Shown here: piece after piece, positions 1 to 8,698 of the stretch
Layout of the letters: each line of letters opens with the position of its first letter
How positions within the stretch are numbered: position 1 is the first letter of the stretch
Source: CAVVUF01 sp963751425
GTDB lineage: Bacteria; Chloroflexota; Anaerolineae; Anaerolineales; UBA4823
Direction: 5' to 3'
NCBI GenBank assembly: GCA_963751425.1
Contig: CAVVUF010000001.1
Span: 1,426,001 to 1,490,000 of the forward strand
Length of the DNA stretch: 64,000 nt
Program-made: the position numbers and the translations under genes
Notes under the pieces: generated by a model
Told to the model about the DNA's origin: nothing
Seen by the model: the letters and a program-made list of their open reading frames with translations, nothing else
The model's database searches: none

Positions 1-345
1 TATGCTGTTCAGCTTGGCGTTCCTGAGGAAGCCATTGTGCTGGATTATGCCGGCCGCCGCACTTACGACACTTGCTACCGTGCCAAGGCCATCTTTGGAC
101 TTCAAGAGGCCATCCTCGTCACCCAGAACTTCCATCTGCCGCGCGCCCTCTATACATGCAGCCAATTGGGAATGGATGTCATCGGGGTATCCGCCGACCG
201 CCGCACCTATCAGCGCAGAGCCTTCGTATATTGGAATCTGCGGGAGCTGTTCGCTACCCTCACCGCCATCTGGGAAATCCACGTGTCGAGGCCTTTGCCC
301 GTCCTTGGCGAACCCGAGCCCATCTTCCCCATGCAGGTACAGTAA
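1..345 (+). CDS. YdcF/SanA-like DUF218 protein, 3' part
   Basis: The open frame enters from the left edge and ends at a TAA at 343-345, so only about the last 114 residues are present. The segment VTQNFHLPRA, followed by a predicted helix, is the hallmark of the DUF218 (YdcF/SanA/ElyC) fold, where the His and Arg belong to the conserved pocket. Members are inner-membrane or cytoplasmic proteins linked to envelope integrity or nucleotide binding; the exact substrate is unknown. The N-terminal membrane segment usual in SanA would lie outside the window, so the subfamily cannot be decided. Confidence 0.72.
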   Translation, partial: YAVQLGVPEEAIVLDYAGRRTYDTCYRAKAIFGLQEAILVTQNFHLPRALYTCSQLGMDVIGVSADRRTYQRRAFVYWNLRELFATLTAIWEIHVSRPLPVLGEPEPIFPMQVQ

Positions 346-493
346 TTGGCTGTAAACCCTGGGCATTCTCCGCTTCTCCACATTAAAAAGTCTGATATGC
401 TCGCTTTACCTTCCAGGCTATGCAAGATGATCCGTTTTTTATCCTGAATATCCTGTGCATCCCTGTTTAGTAAAATATGGAGATTATCCCATC

Positions 494-1051
494 ATGAACC
501 GAACCGAAGCCCTCGCCATTGTCCGTGAATACGTCAAAACCGAAAACCTCGTCCGCCATATGCTTGCAGTTGAAGCCGCTATGCGCTTCTATGCTGAGAA
601 ATACGGGCAAGACCCCGAAACTTGGGGCATTACCGGTCTGCTGCACGATTTCGATTGGGAGATTCACCCCACCCTGGAAAACCATCCCCAGTCCGGCGCC
701 CCCATCCTGCGCCAGCTTGGCGTTCCCGAAGAAATTATCTTGGCAATCCTCAGCCACGCCGACCATACCGGTATCCTCCGCCAGACCCTCATGCAAAAAG
801 CCCTCTATGCTTGCGACGAAATTACCGGCCTCATTACCGCGGTTGCCCTCGTCCGCCCTTCCCGTTCTCTTTATGATTTGGAAGCCTCATCGGTCAAGAA
901 AAAATGGAAAGACAAAGCCTTTGCCGCTGGCGCCAACCGCGAAGAAATTGCCAAAGCCACCGCCGACTTCGGTCTCGAGCTTGGGGAGCACATCGGCAAC
1001 GTCATCCTCGCCATGCGAAAAATCGCCCCTGAGCTGGGCCTTGAGGGCTGA
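494..1051 (+). CDS. HD-domain hydrolase (HDIG type)
   Basis: A 185-residue protein. The ATG at 494 is preferred to an in-frame start at 455 because GGAGA at 479-483 sits 10 bases before it. Visible HD-superfamily metal ligands are a His in the first helix (LVRHML), LLHDFDWE at about residues 50-57, SHADH near residue 90 and a downstream Asp in YACDEI. The family contains metal-dependent phosphohydrolases acting on nucleotides or other phosphate esters; the substrate is not predictable here. Its length matches the small stand-alone HD proteins common in Chloroflexi and Firmicutes. It follows the DUF218 gene with 148 bases between and is probably transcribed separately. Confidence 0.85.
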   Translation: MNRTEALAIVREYVKTENLVRHMLAVEAAMRFYAEKYGQDPETWGITGLLHDFDWEIHPTLENHPQSGAPILRQLGVPEEIILAILSHADHTGILRQTLMQKALYACDEITGLITAVALVRPSRSLYDLEASSVKKKWKDKAFAAGANREEIAKATADFGLELGEHIGNVILAMRKIAPELGLEG

Positions 1052-1157
1052 AATGTAATTGCTCGCCCGAATTGGATAGAATTGGCATGGCTATCATCAA
1101 CGACGTACATATATCAAGAAAAATAAAATTTCTAAAGGTGCTAGAGATTTTGGTTTT

Positions 1158-1244
1158 GTCCTGTTTTACCCGTTGGACCGCACTCGCCACGCCGAGCTGC
1201 GTCGGGAGTTTGCTGAGCGCAAGGCTAGAGAGATCGCTCAATAA
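1158..1244 (+). pseudogene. Possible 3' remnant of a GPH-type sugar symporter
   Basis: A short open stretch ending at TAA 1242-1244 reads FYPLDRTRHAELRREFAERK and then a few charged residues. This resembles the cytoplasmic C-terminal tail of glycoside-pentoside-hexuronide:cation symporters (MelB family), which ends after the last helix with a 'YPL...H.EI...L..R' pattern. No upstream membrane segments remain in any frame, so if real it is only a tail fragment. The rest of 1052-1284 shows nothing else. Confidence 0.3.
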
Positions 1245-1284
1245 ACTGATCTGCTATTTTTTATGAGCCAAACCCAACCGGTGT

Positions 1285-3565
1285 TTAATCCACCCGCTGC
1301 ACATTCACCTTATACTTTGGCCAGCGGATTCCGCCGCGGCGAGAAATCCAGGCACTGATCCAGGTCATTCCCAGGAACAAAAGCGAGATAATAACGAATG
1401 GCGGTAGCAAAGATACCAGTACTTGATTCTTAATTTCATTGAGGTAATCGACACTGATATCGATCCCCAACGCGCCGATTACATTATTTTGCTCATCAGT
1501 GATCGGGGTGAAGCCGGACACCCACGTGCCCCATTCATCCTGATAAACATCATCTGGCGGAACGGTTTTGTCCAATCCCTCTAGGTAACCTACACCTTCT
1601 GGGATTTGATAAGGTTCTTTGAAGTAGGTGGCTTCATTCAACGTAGCTTCATCTTCCCGCCACGAATCACCGATAAATTGAATTTCATCGGGTTGAGAAC
1701 CAGCAATATACGTATAGACGGATGCCACCTGTGGGAATAAATCCTTGATGATAATAATTTCAGACTGGTGGTTCCAATATCGTTCGTCATCAATCTGGTT
1801 TTCAGGATCGCCCCCAAGCTCATTGACCATACTGGAGAAATTCGCCGTGTCAATGACCTTCACCGAGCCTTGCAGCGCCTGAACCACACTTTCCTGGATT
1901 CGAGTGAACATGATCTGGTTTACCAGATTGAGGGTAACCACAAAGACGATCGCAAAAACCGCGAGTAACCCCACGGAGATCAATGTCATCGTTAATCGAG
2001 TTTGGCGGTTTACTTTCTTACGAGAAGCAATCAGCAGTTGTTGGGCTTCTGGCGTCAGATTCATTTCATCTTTGTACTGCTCGATTACCCGCAAACGATC
2101 CACGGTTAGCGTAGTATGGTGTGTACGATTGGCGCGTAATTCCTGTTCCAGCAATTCCTGGGCTGCCTTGCGAGCCTGCACTTCCGGATCTAACCGTAAA
2201 TCTTGTAATAAGTAATCATGTGCCAGCTCATAAGTCACCCCAGCTTCGCTTTCATTAATGCGTAACACTCGGCTCTCGGTTAGTTGAGATAGGATCGTAT
2301 CAAGAGTTTGAGGGGTGACCCCCTGCAGGGAAAGTTCATCTGTCAGGTCTTTTTGCGAACGCACCAGGCGCTGCTGCTCAGAGGTGATTAACGATTTCAA
2401 GCAGTCGCCTGGCTGCCTTGCGGTGATCTTCGCTGATTTGGCGTGAAAGGACATTTTGCAAGTGAGATCTTAGGATGCCTGCTGCCCGTTCTTCGCCTTC
2501 ATACATTGCTAAAGAAATGGTCCGCTCCCCGGGCTTTAACTTATCGAAAAGGGCAGAACACACCAATTGGATTTGAGGTGGGGCAATCTCCTGCCCACCC
2601 AGGTCATTCAAGATTGCATCGACAAGTTCAAGTTCGTAATGCACATTGAACGACTTAACTGGTTCGGTGATCACTTCAGCAGCTTCAGCACGGGTCATCC
2701 GGTTCAAACGATAATCGTGCTCAAAAGGATTGCGGATGCGCGGCCGGAAGTTCGCCAGGTTACCAAAATATTCCGTTCGTAAAGCAAGCACCCAGCGCAC
2801 CCGTAAAGTCTCATCATCCAAACATTCGGCAAGTTGGCGAACAAAATTGTCACGTGCCTCGACATCCAGGCGGGTGAAAACTTCCTCTAACTGATCCAGG
2901 AAGATATATAGTATATTTTCTTTCCCCATCACATCAGTGACTTTATATAAAAAATCCCGTAATGAGGCTGCTTGCAGTTCCGGGGTTTGCGAAAGATCAG
3001 GCAGAAAGGCTTTCTTGATCACTTCCACCGGATTAACATCATAAGGACGTAAATATAACGGAAGATTCCCCAAAGCGATTAACCGCGGCGCAATTCCCGC
3101 TTGGAGTAACGATGTCTTTCCTGCCCCTGATTCCGAATGCAAGATGATCAAACGGCCTCTTGGCAAGCGGGACATCAATTCACGGATCGCTTGAGAACGA
3201 CCGACGAATATCTCTGCGTCACTCAACCTGTATTCCAATAAACCCCTGTACGGTCCGCTCTCCAGGGCATCCTGTGTATCTTCCGCCAGGTCGATCAGCC
3301 GTTTCGCCAATTGGGAAACACCGTTTGCCAGCGCCTGCAACTCCAACTCACGCGCTTGCTGCGCATTTTCCGCTGCGGAAAGAGCTCTTTCATGAATTGT
3401 ATTAATATGCTGGACAATATTCCCCGCCGCGATATTGACCGATCCACTAATGGCTGATAGATCCCCTACTTCAATCGCAACGCTCGTTTGATCGCTATTT
3501 TCTTGATCGGTGGGTTGATCCCCTTCTACGACTGCGCTTCCCGCTGCTTTGATATTCTCACTCAT
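1285..3565 (-). CDS. STAND (nSTAND1-type) ATPase with C-terminal Cache-like sensor, frameshifted
   Basis: Two overlapping frames together encode about 760 residues. The N-terminal region is polar, followed by a P-loop (SESGAGKTS, Lys150) and Walker B FLDQLEEVF (Asp224), as in nSTAND1 NTPases. After the ATPase comes a winged-helix-like segment ending YELAHDYLL. A transmembrane helix, an extracytoplasmic region with WGTWVSGFTPI and VIGALGIDIS, typical of Cache/PAS-like sensors, and a second transmembrane helix follow. The frame breaks at about 2392. Removing one base (a G on the coding strand) gives RRLLEILITSEQQ, which joins the frames cleanly, so a sequencing insertion is likely. The architecture suggests an external signal controlling an internal STAND switch; the effector is unknown. 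Confidence 0.75.
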
Positions 3566-3607
3566 CTGAAATCCTCTATACTAGATTATATTGATGATTA
3601 TTGTCTA

Positions 3608-3636
3608 ATTATACCAACTTTGTGCTGGAATAATAA
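3608..3636 (-). promoter_or_regulatory. Candidate promoter of the STAND gene
   Basis: On the minus strand an extended -10, TGGTATAAT, has its hexamer at 3613-3608. A weak -35 (TTATTA, 3636-3631) lies 17 bases upstream. The start codon at 3565 lies about 35 bases downstream of the predicted start site. Confidence 0.4.
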
Positions 3637-3703
3637 TCCCATTTCATCCTGGAAATAATTTTCTTCTACCTCTTAATCGCTCTGCTTATCTTATCTCTTA
3701 ACA

Positions 3704-3732
3704 TTGACAAACCTCCCGCTCCGCGATATATT
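3704..3732 (+). promoter_or_regulatory. Strong sigma-70-type promoter of the recombinase-like gene
   Basis: A perfect -35 TTGACA (3704-3709) is followed by a 17-base spacer and TATATT (3727-3732). Transcription would start near 3739, leaving an 80-base leader before the ATG at 3821, which has AGGAG at 3807-3811. Confidence 0.7.
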
Positions 3733-3820
3733 AACTATACGCAAAATCTACACGCAGTCTACTGGATCACCTTAGCGATGATTCGCACGGACTGGCGGAT
3801 TCCTGTAGGAGACCTTTCTT

Positions 3821-4718
3821 ATGCCCCAAGACTTACCCTCTCCCGTTGCCCACATCTCTACCTCCACTACTCTCTTCCCCGCCATCAAGACCTGGAGCAT
3901 CTACCTCAACGATCAGGCAAATTCCCCCCACACAGTCAAAGCCTTCATCGCCGATCTAAACCTCCTGGCTGGCTACCTGCCTCCTGACCGCACCATCGGC
4001 AGCATATCCACCAACGATTTGAACAACTTCTTGCAGTGGATGCAAACTGGCCGCGGTGTACCCTGCAGTCCAAAGACTCTCTCCCGGCGCATCACTTCCT
4101 TGAAAGCCTTCTTCCGGTGGCTGCATAAATATGGGGTTATCCTGATTGACCCCGCTGAGAAAGTCCTCCAAAAATCCGTTATCAGCCCCCTGCCCGAGGT
4201 CTTTAACCCCCGAGGAAGTCGAAGCCGTTCTTTCAGCGGCCTCCCATCACCGCACTGCTAAGAAACCCGATGCCCGCCCTTACGCTCTGTTAGCATTGCT
4301 CCTCAACACCGGCATCAAGAAAAGCGAATGTTTGGCCCTTAGTACCAACCATGTCGATCTCGAAGCGCCTAATGGTGCCATCCTGTTCATTCGCTATGCC
4401 AGCCCCCAGCACCGCTACAAAGAACGCAAGATCGCCTTACCTGAAAGCTGGATCACCTCTTATCAGGAATACAAGCTCCAGTACAATCCAACTGAGCGCT
4501 TATTCCCCTGGTCCCCTCGCCGCCTGGAATATATCCTCGAAGACTTGGGGGAAGAGGCCAGCCTGACCAAACATCTCTCCTTCGATATGTGCCGCTGGAC
4601 CTGTGCCCTCTCCGATTGGCAGTCAGGCATCGACCACACCAAGATCCGCCAGAAGATGGGCGTCTCCAAGATTCAATGGCGTGAGCTGTCGATGAAGCTT
4701 GAGCAGCTTGCCGGCTGA
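3821..4718 (+). CDS. Tyrosine recombinase-like protein with lost catalytic residues, frameshifted
   Basis: About 298 residues after frame repair. The N-terminal part is a SAM-like core-binding domain (NSPHTVKAFIADL, TLSRRITSLKAFFRWL). The C-terminal part follows the phage-integrase fold from TPEEVEAVL to the end. The break is at the TTT of 4202-4204; with one T less the protein reads PLPEVLTPEEVEAV. The catalytic set is eroded: the first Arg is Lys (TGIKKSE), the HxxR box is DMCRWT, the LGH His is Val (MGVSK) and no nucleophilic Tyr follows. Only the beta-hairpin Lys and the second Arg are evident. It is probably a DNA-binding or structural derivative, not an active integrase. Its stop abuts that of tilS on the other strand. 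Confidence 0.72.
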
Positions 4719-6146
4719 TTAAGCTGGGTGGACTAACCTGATATGGAAGATCCGTCTGGTTTCTGATTGCACGCGGCGCGTGTGGCTGGTTACATAACCA
4801 GGTACCCAAAGCACCTCATCAGAGCAGCATACCAGCGGCCAATCAGCTCGGGCGCGGCGTGGCATTTTTACATTGACCATCAGGTCTGATATTTTTACGC
4901 TGTGTCCTTCCATACCCAAAGGCTTGATGCAGTCCCCCTCTCTCCGGCCGCGCACCTCTAAATCACCAGGCAGTTGAACGGCATCCAGCCAGGCCTGGTA
5001 TGGGTCGCTGTTTTCATAAGCTAGCCGTTTACCTTCCTCTACATCTAAAACCTCTTCCAGATCCAGATGCCACCCATCTTCCAGGGATATACTCCCTGGT
5101 TTGGTAAGATGCACAGGTTCTCCTTTCACTTTAGGCCAACCCATCCCAGGCAGATCAGCCTCCCAGGTTGCAACCCACACGGTTTCTCCTTCCACAACCA
5201 ACCTTAGTCCGCTTGCCAGGTCTACCCGCCCCCAGGATACAGGTTGTCTTAAGCACACCAGTGCCCGCTCTACGGTCTCAAAACCAATATCGCGCAGTCC
5301 GGGTCGCAGCTGATCCATAGCCCTGCGGACCAGCCTACGCTGCACTCCCACCAGCTGCTCATCAAATACCTTCCGTTTGAAAGCCACATAGCCATCCCCA
5401 ACCTGCTGGAGGCTTTCTCTCCAGGCAGATTCAACGGCTGGCTCAAGAATTTGCAAATCACCTCTCAAAACCTCTGCAAGCCTTACCAGCTTCTCTTTCA
5501 GGCGCGGGCTGTTAGCCTCTAATATCGGGATCACTTCATGTCGCAGCCGGTTGCGGAAATAGGTCCTATCGAAGTTGCTCTGGTCAATCACCGGCTGCAA
5601 GCCATGTTCCTTGCAGTATGCCACGGTCTCTTCCCGCCACATTCCAAGCAGCGGTCTTGCTAGAGCAATCTCCTTACTCCATGCATTGGGAACTTGCCAG
5701 GCTTCCATTCCTTTCAACCCCTCCAACCCTGCCCCGCGCAGGAGGTGCATCAACACCGTCTCCACCTGATCGTCTGCTGTATGGCCTACGACGACCGCCT
5801 GGGCCTCCCGTTTCTCAGCCTCAGAGAAAAGAAAATGGTAACGCACAATTCGGGCGGCTTCTTCTACCGAAAGTGTATGCTCTTTTGCATATGCTCCCGC
5901 ATCTACCACTTCGATTACACAAGGAATACCATAATGATCCGCTATCTGCTGCACTTGTTCCGCATCTTGGTCTGCCTCTGCCCGCAGTTGATGGTTCATA
6001 TGCGCCGCAACGACTCGCATGCCAGCCTTGTAAAGGATGTCGAGTAAACACAGGCTGTCCGTGCCTCCCGAAACACCAACTACCAGGATTTTGGTAAAAT
6101 CAAAAGGACAGCTTTTGTGGAACATTTCCTGTAACTTCTCAATCAT
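4719..6146 (-). CDS. tilS: tRNA(Ile)-lysidine synthase
   Basis: 475 residues. TilS uses ATP and lysine to convert cytidine 34 of the CAU-anticodon tRNA-Ile to lysidine, which switches decoding from AUG to AUA. The PP-loop SGGTDS lies at residues 26-31, followed by AAHMNHQLR and GHTADDQVET, characteristic of the N-type ATP-pyrophosphatase domain. The C-terminal third has the TilS substrate-binding domain (RGRREGD). The start is taken as the ATG at 6146; an in-frame TTG directly precedes it. A TATAAT lies 7 bases upstream of this ATG, pointing to a leaderless mRNA. The length is normal and the frame intact. Confidence 0.95.
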   Translation of the reverse strand: MIEKLQEMFHKSCPFDFTKILVVGVSGGTDSLCLLDILYKAGMRVVAAHMNHQLRAEADQDAEQVQQIADHYGIPCVIEVVDAGAYAKEHTLSVEEAARIVRYHFLFSEAEKREAQAVVVGHTADDQVETVLMHLLRGAGLEGLKGMEAWQVPNAWSKEIALARPLLGMWREETVAYCKEHGLQPVIDQSNFDRTYFRNRLRHEVIPILEANSPRLKEKLVRLAEVLRGDLQILEPAVESAWRESLQQVGDGYVAFKRKVFDEQLVGVQRRLVRRAMDQLRPGLRDIGFETVERALVCLRQPVSWGRVDLASGLRLVVEGETVWVATWEADLPGMGWPKVKGEPVHLTKPGSISLEDGWHLDLEEVLDVEEGKRLAYENSDPYQAWLDAVQLPGDLEVRGRREGDCIKPLGMEGHSVKISDLMVNVKMPRRARADWPLVCCSDEVLWVPGYVTSHTRRVQSETRRIFHIRLVHPA

Positions 6147-6153
6147 CAACTAA

Positions 6154-6159
6154 ATTATA
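6154..6159 (-). promoter_or_regulatory. -10 box of tilS, leaderless arrangement
   Basis: TATAAT on the minus strand, followed by 7 bases and then the ATG of tilS. No convincing -35 is seen. The position would put the transcript start at or next to the start codon. Confidence 0.45.
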
Positions 6160-6212
6160 GGTCAAAAATGGAACTTCGTGCGACATATGATCACCAATCC
6201 ACGTCACCCCTC

Positions 6213-6241
6213 TTGCCTGTATTCACGCTTTATGCTAGACT
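6213..6241 (+). promoter_or_regulatory. Candidate promoter of the CpaE-like/histidine kinase pair
   Basis: TTGCCT (6213-6218), a 17-base spacer and TAGACT (6236-6241) preceded by TG at the extended -10 position. It lies about 80 bases before the ATG at 6321, which has GAGGAG nearby. Confidence 0.45.
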
Positions 6242-6320
6242 GATTTTAGGTTCTATCCAAAAAGCCGGATCTCCCCAAATATTTTCGGATAGATTCTTAG
6301 GAATTTAGAGGAGTTATCCT

Positions 6321-7487
6321 ATGCCGGAAAAAATCCTTGTAGTAGATGATGATGTTGATACCTTACGCCTGGTGGGTTTAATGCTGCAGCGTCAGGGCTA
6401 TCAGATCGTAGCCGCCAGCAATGGACATCAGGCTTTAGTCCTGGCGCAAAGTGAAAATCCCGACTTGATCCTGTTGGATGTCATGATGCCCGACATGGAT
6501 GGCTACGAGGTCACAAAACGCCTGCGCGCCGAATTTGTGACTGCCACGACTCCCATTATCATGTTCACTGCAAAATCCCAGCTCGATGATAAAGTCGCTG
6601 GATTTGAAGCTGGCGTCGATGACTACTTGACAAAACCGACCCAACCGCGTGAATTATTCGCCCATGTCAAAGCGGTCTTGGCGCGCAGCACCAAAGGGCG
6701 CCCAGTCGCAGCGGAAACAACGCTGCGCGAAAAAGGGTATGTAATTGGCGTATTATCAGTTAAAGGTGGCTTAGGGGTTAGCACCCTGGCAATGAACCTG
6801 GGGGTCAGCCTGCGTTTGAGGACCAGGAAGGATGTCATCGTTGCAGAGCTGCGCCCTGGTGAAGGCAGCCTTGCGCTAGACTTGGGTTACCTGCATCCAG
6901 AGGGCTTAGATCGCTTACTCAACCGGGCCAAACCCAGCGAGATTGCGATTGGCGATGTAGAAACCGAATTGATCGCTCACCGCTCCGAAGTTCGCCTGCT
7001 CTTGGCTTCTTACCGCCCAAGCGATGCGAAATTCCTCTCCCAGGCGGATAAATTAGAGGCTATTACCAAGCATCTGGCTCATCTTGGAGATTTCATCGTT
7101 TTGGATTTAGGTCCTGCCCTGCCCCCCACCACCGAAAAAATATTGAGCGTGTGCGATGAATTAATCATTGTCCTTGAGCCAGTCCCCAATACTCTGGTTC
7201 GTACACAACTTTTAATGGACGAGCTGGCTGCCAAAGGTTTTGGAGAAGGGCGGGTAAATGCAGTTCTGTACAACCGAGCCCGTTCCGAGCTGCAGCTCTC
7301 TCTTTCTCAAGTGCAGCAGCAGTTCAAGCAAAACATCCTGGTTGTCTTCACTCCCGCGCCTGAGCTGGCTTTACAGACTGCGAAGAGCAACATTCCCATC
7401 GTAATCCAACATCCTGACAACCTGGTTTCGCAGCAATTTGCCAAGCTTGCAGAAAGCATCGTCAAACACCTACCTGCAAAGACATGA
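6321..7487 (+). CDS. Response regulator fused to CpaE/TadZ-like ATPase
   Basis: 388 residues. Residues 1-125 form a CheY-like receiver with acidic residues DDD at 9-11, phospho-acceptor Asp53 in LLDVMMPDMDG and a KPTQP Lys. From about residue 140 a MinD/ParA-superfamily domain begins with KGGLGVST. This is a deviant Walker A that keeps the signature Lys but lacks the usual Lys before Thr, as in CpaE/TadZ localisation proteins. Such proteins place Tad pilus machinery or other complexes at cell sites. The next gene, a histidine kinase, overlaps by four bases (ATGA), so the two probably form a two-component pair. No Tad secretion ATPase is nearby. Confidence 0.85.
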   Translation: MPEKILVVDDDVDTLRLVGLMLQRQGYQIVAASNGHQALVLAQSENPDLILLDVMMPDMDGYEVTKRLRAEFVTATTPIIMFTAKSQLDDKVAGFEAGVDDYLTKPTQPRELFAHVKAVLARSTKGRPVAAETTLREKGYVIGVLSVKGGLGVSTLAMNLGVSLRLRTRKDVIVAELRPGEGSLALDLGYLHPEGLDRLLNRAKPSEIAIGDVETELIAHRSEVRLLLASYRPSDAKFLSQADKLEAITKHLAHLGDFIVLDLGPALPPTTEKILSVCDELIIVLEPVPNTLVRTQLLMDELAAKGFGEGRVNAVLYNRARSELQLSLSQVQQQFKQNILVVFTPAPELALQTAKSNIPIVIQHPDNLVSQQFAKLAESIVKHLPAKT

Positions 7488-8674
7488 CAGATCAGGCACT
7501 GGATGTAAGTTTTCAGAGGCTGCTTGAAATTTCTCGCGATCTGGCTTCTACGCTGGATCTGAATGACTTGCTTTACCGCATTGTTCATGCGGCCGCGGAT
7601 CTATGCAATGCGGAAGAAGCATCGATATTATTATACGATCAACACCGCAAGGATTTACGCTTTGAAGCCGCCACCAACATGGATAATCCCTTGATGCGCG
7701 GCATCAGTGTCCCAGTTAACTCGAGCCTGGCAGGCTGGATCATTACCAATCGCCAGCCTGTTCTGATTTCTGATACTGAGAAAGACAGCCGGCACTTTGG
7801 CCAGGTTGGAGTTTCGGTCAATATGAAGATCAAAACCCTGCTGGGTGTACCGCTCATCCACAAAGAAAAAGTAATCGGTGCCCTGGAAGCGATCAACAAG
7901 CAATCAGGGGAATTTTCCATAAAAGATCAAGATCTGTTATCTGCCCTTGGAGCTCAAGCCGCCATCGCTATCGAAAACAGCCGTCTCTTTTTACAAACGG
8001 ACCTGATTTCAGACCTGGTTCATGAGCTTCGCACCCCCTTGGCTTCCATGAATACCTCAGCATACTTGCTCAATCGTCCTGAAATATCTGAAGAACAGCG
8101 CAGCCGCTTCATCGAAATCATCCAACAAGAAATTTCACGCCTCACTGATCTGACCACCAGCTTTCTTGACCTGGCCCGCCTAGAATCCGGACGTACCCAG
8201 TTTCATGCGGAGTCTTTCCCCATTAAACCCTTATTGGATGATTGCCTGGATATGATGCGCGGCCGCGCCGAAGAAAAGGAGCTGCTCCTGTCTGGAATGA
8301 TCGAAGATGGTTTGCCAGAGCTGAATGCCGATAAGGATAAGATCAAACAAGTGATCCTCAACCTCTTGAGTAATGCTATTAAATATAATTTTCCCAAGGG
8401 AAGCGTCGAGCTATCTGCCAGGCTGGGTGAGGCAGAAATTATTCTCTCTGTCAGCGATACTGGACCAGGAATTTCTGAAGAGAACTTGAAACATCTTTTT
8501 GAAAAGTTTTACCGTGTTCCAGGTACCGAAAAATTAGCCGTGGGTACCGGGCTCGGACTTTCGATCTGTAAGCGGGTCGTTGAAACCCATGGGGGAAAAA
8601 TCGAGGTTCAGAGTCAGGTAGGCAAAGGCACTGCTTTCATCGTCCATTTACCCCTCATCTCCTCAGTCCGCTAA
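7484..8674 (+). CDS. GAF-domain sensor histidine kinase
   Basis: 396 residues, without membrane segments. A GAF domain occupies about residues 20-165 (GVPLIHKEKVIGALEAINK is typical). The HisKA domain has VHELRTPLASM with the phospho-acceptor His180. The HATPase domain shows the N box (NLLSNAIKYN), the G1 box (DTGPGIS) and the G2 box (GTGLGLSICKR). It is a soluble kinase sensing a small molecule or redox cue through GAF. It is translationally coupled to the upstream receiver-ATPase, its likely phosphotransfer partner. It ends 24 bases before the convergent end of mutL. Confidence 0.93.
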   Translation: MTDQALDVSFQRLLEISRDLASTLDLNDLLYRIVHAAADLCNAEEASILLYDQHRKDLRFEAATNMDNPLMRGISVPVNSSLAGWIITNRQPVLISDTEKDSRHFGQVGVSVNMKIKTLLGVPLIHKEKVIGALEAINKQSGEFSIKDQDLLSALGAQAAIAIENSRLFLQTDLISDLVHELRTPLASMNTSAYLLNRPEISEEQRSRFIEIIQQEISRLTDLTTSFLDLARLESGRTQFHAESFPIKPLLDDCLDMMRGRAEEKELLLSGMIEDGLPELNADKDKIKQVILNLLSNAIKYNFPKGSVELSARLGEAEIILSVSDTGPGISEENLKHLFEKFYRVPGTEKLAVGTGLGLSICKRVVETHGGKIEVQSQVGKGTAFIVHLPLISSVR

Positions 8675-8698
8675 AAAGCCTTATAAAACCGCAATTAT

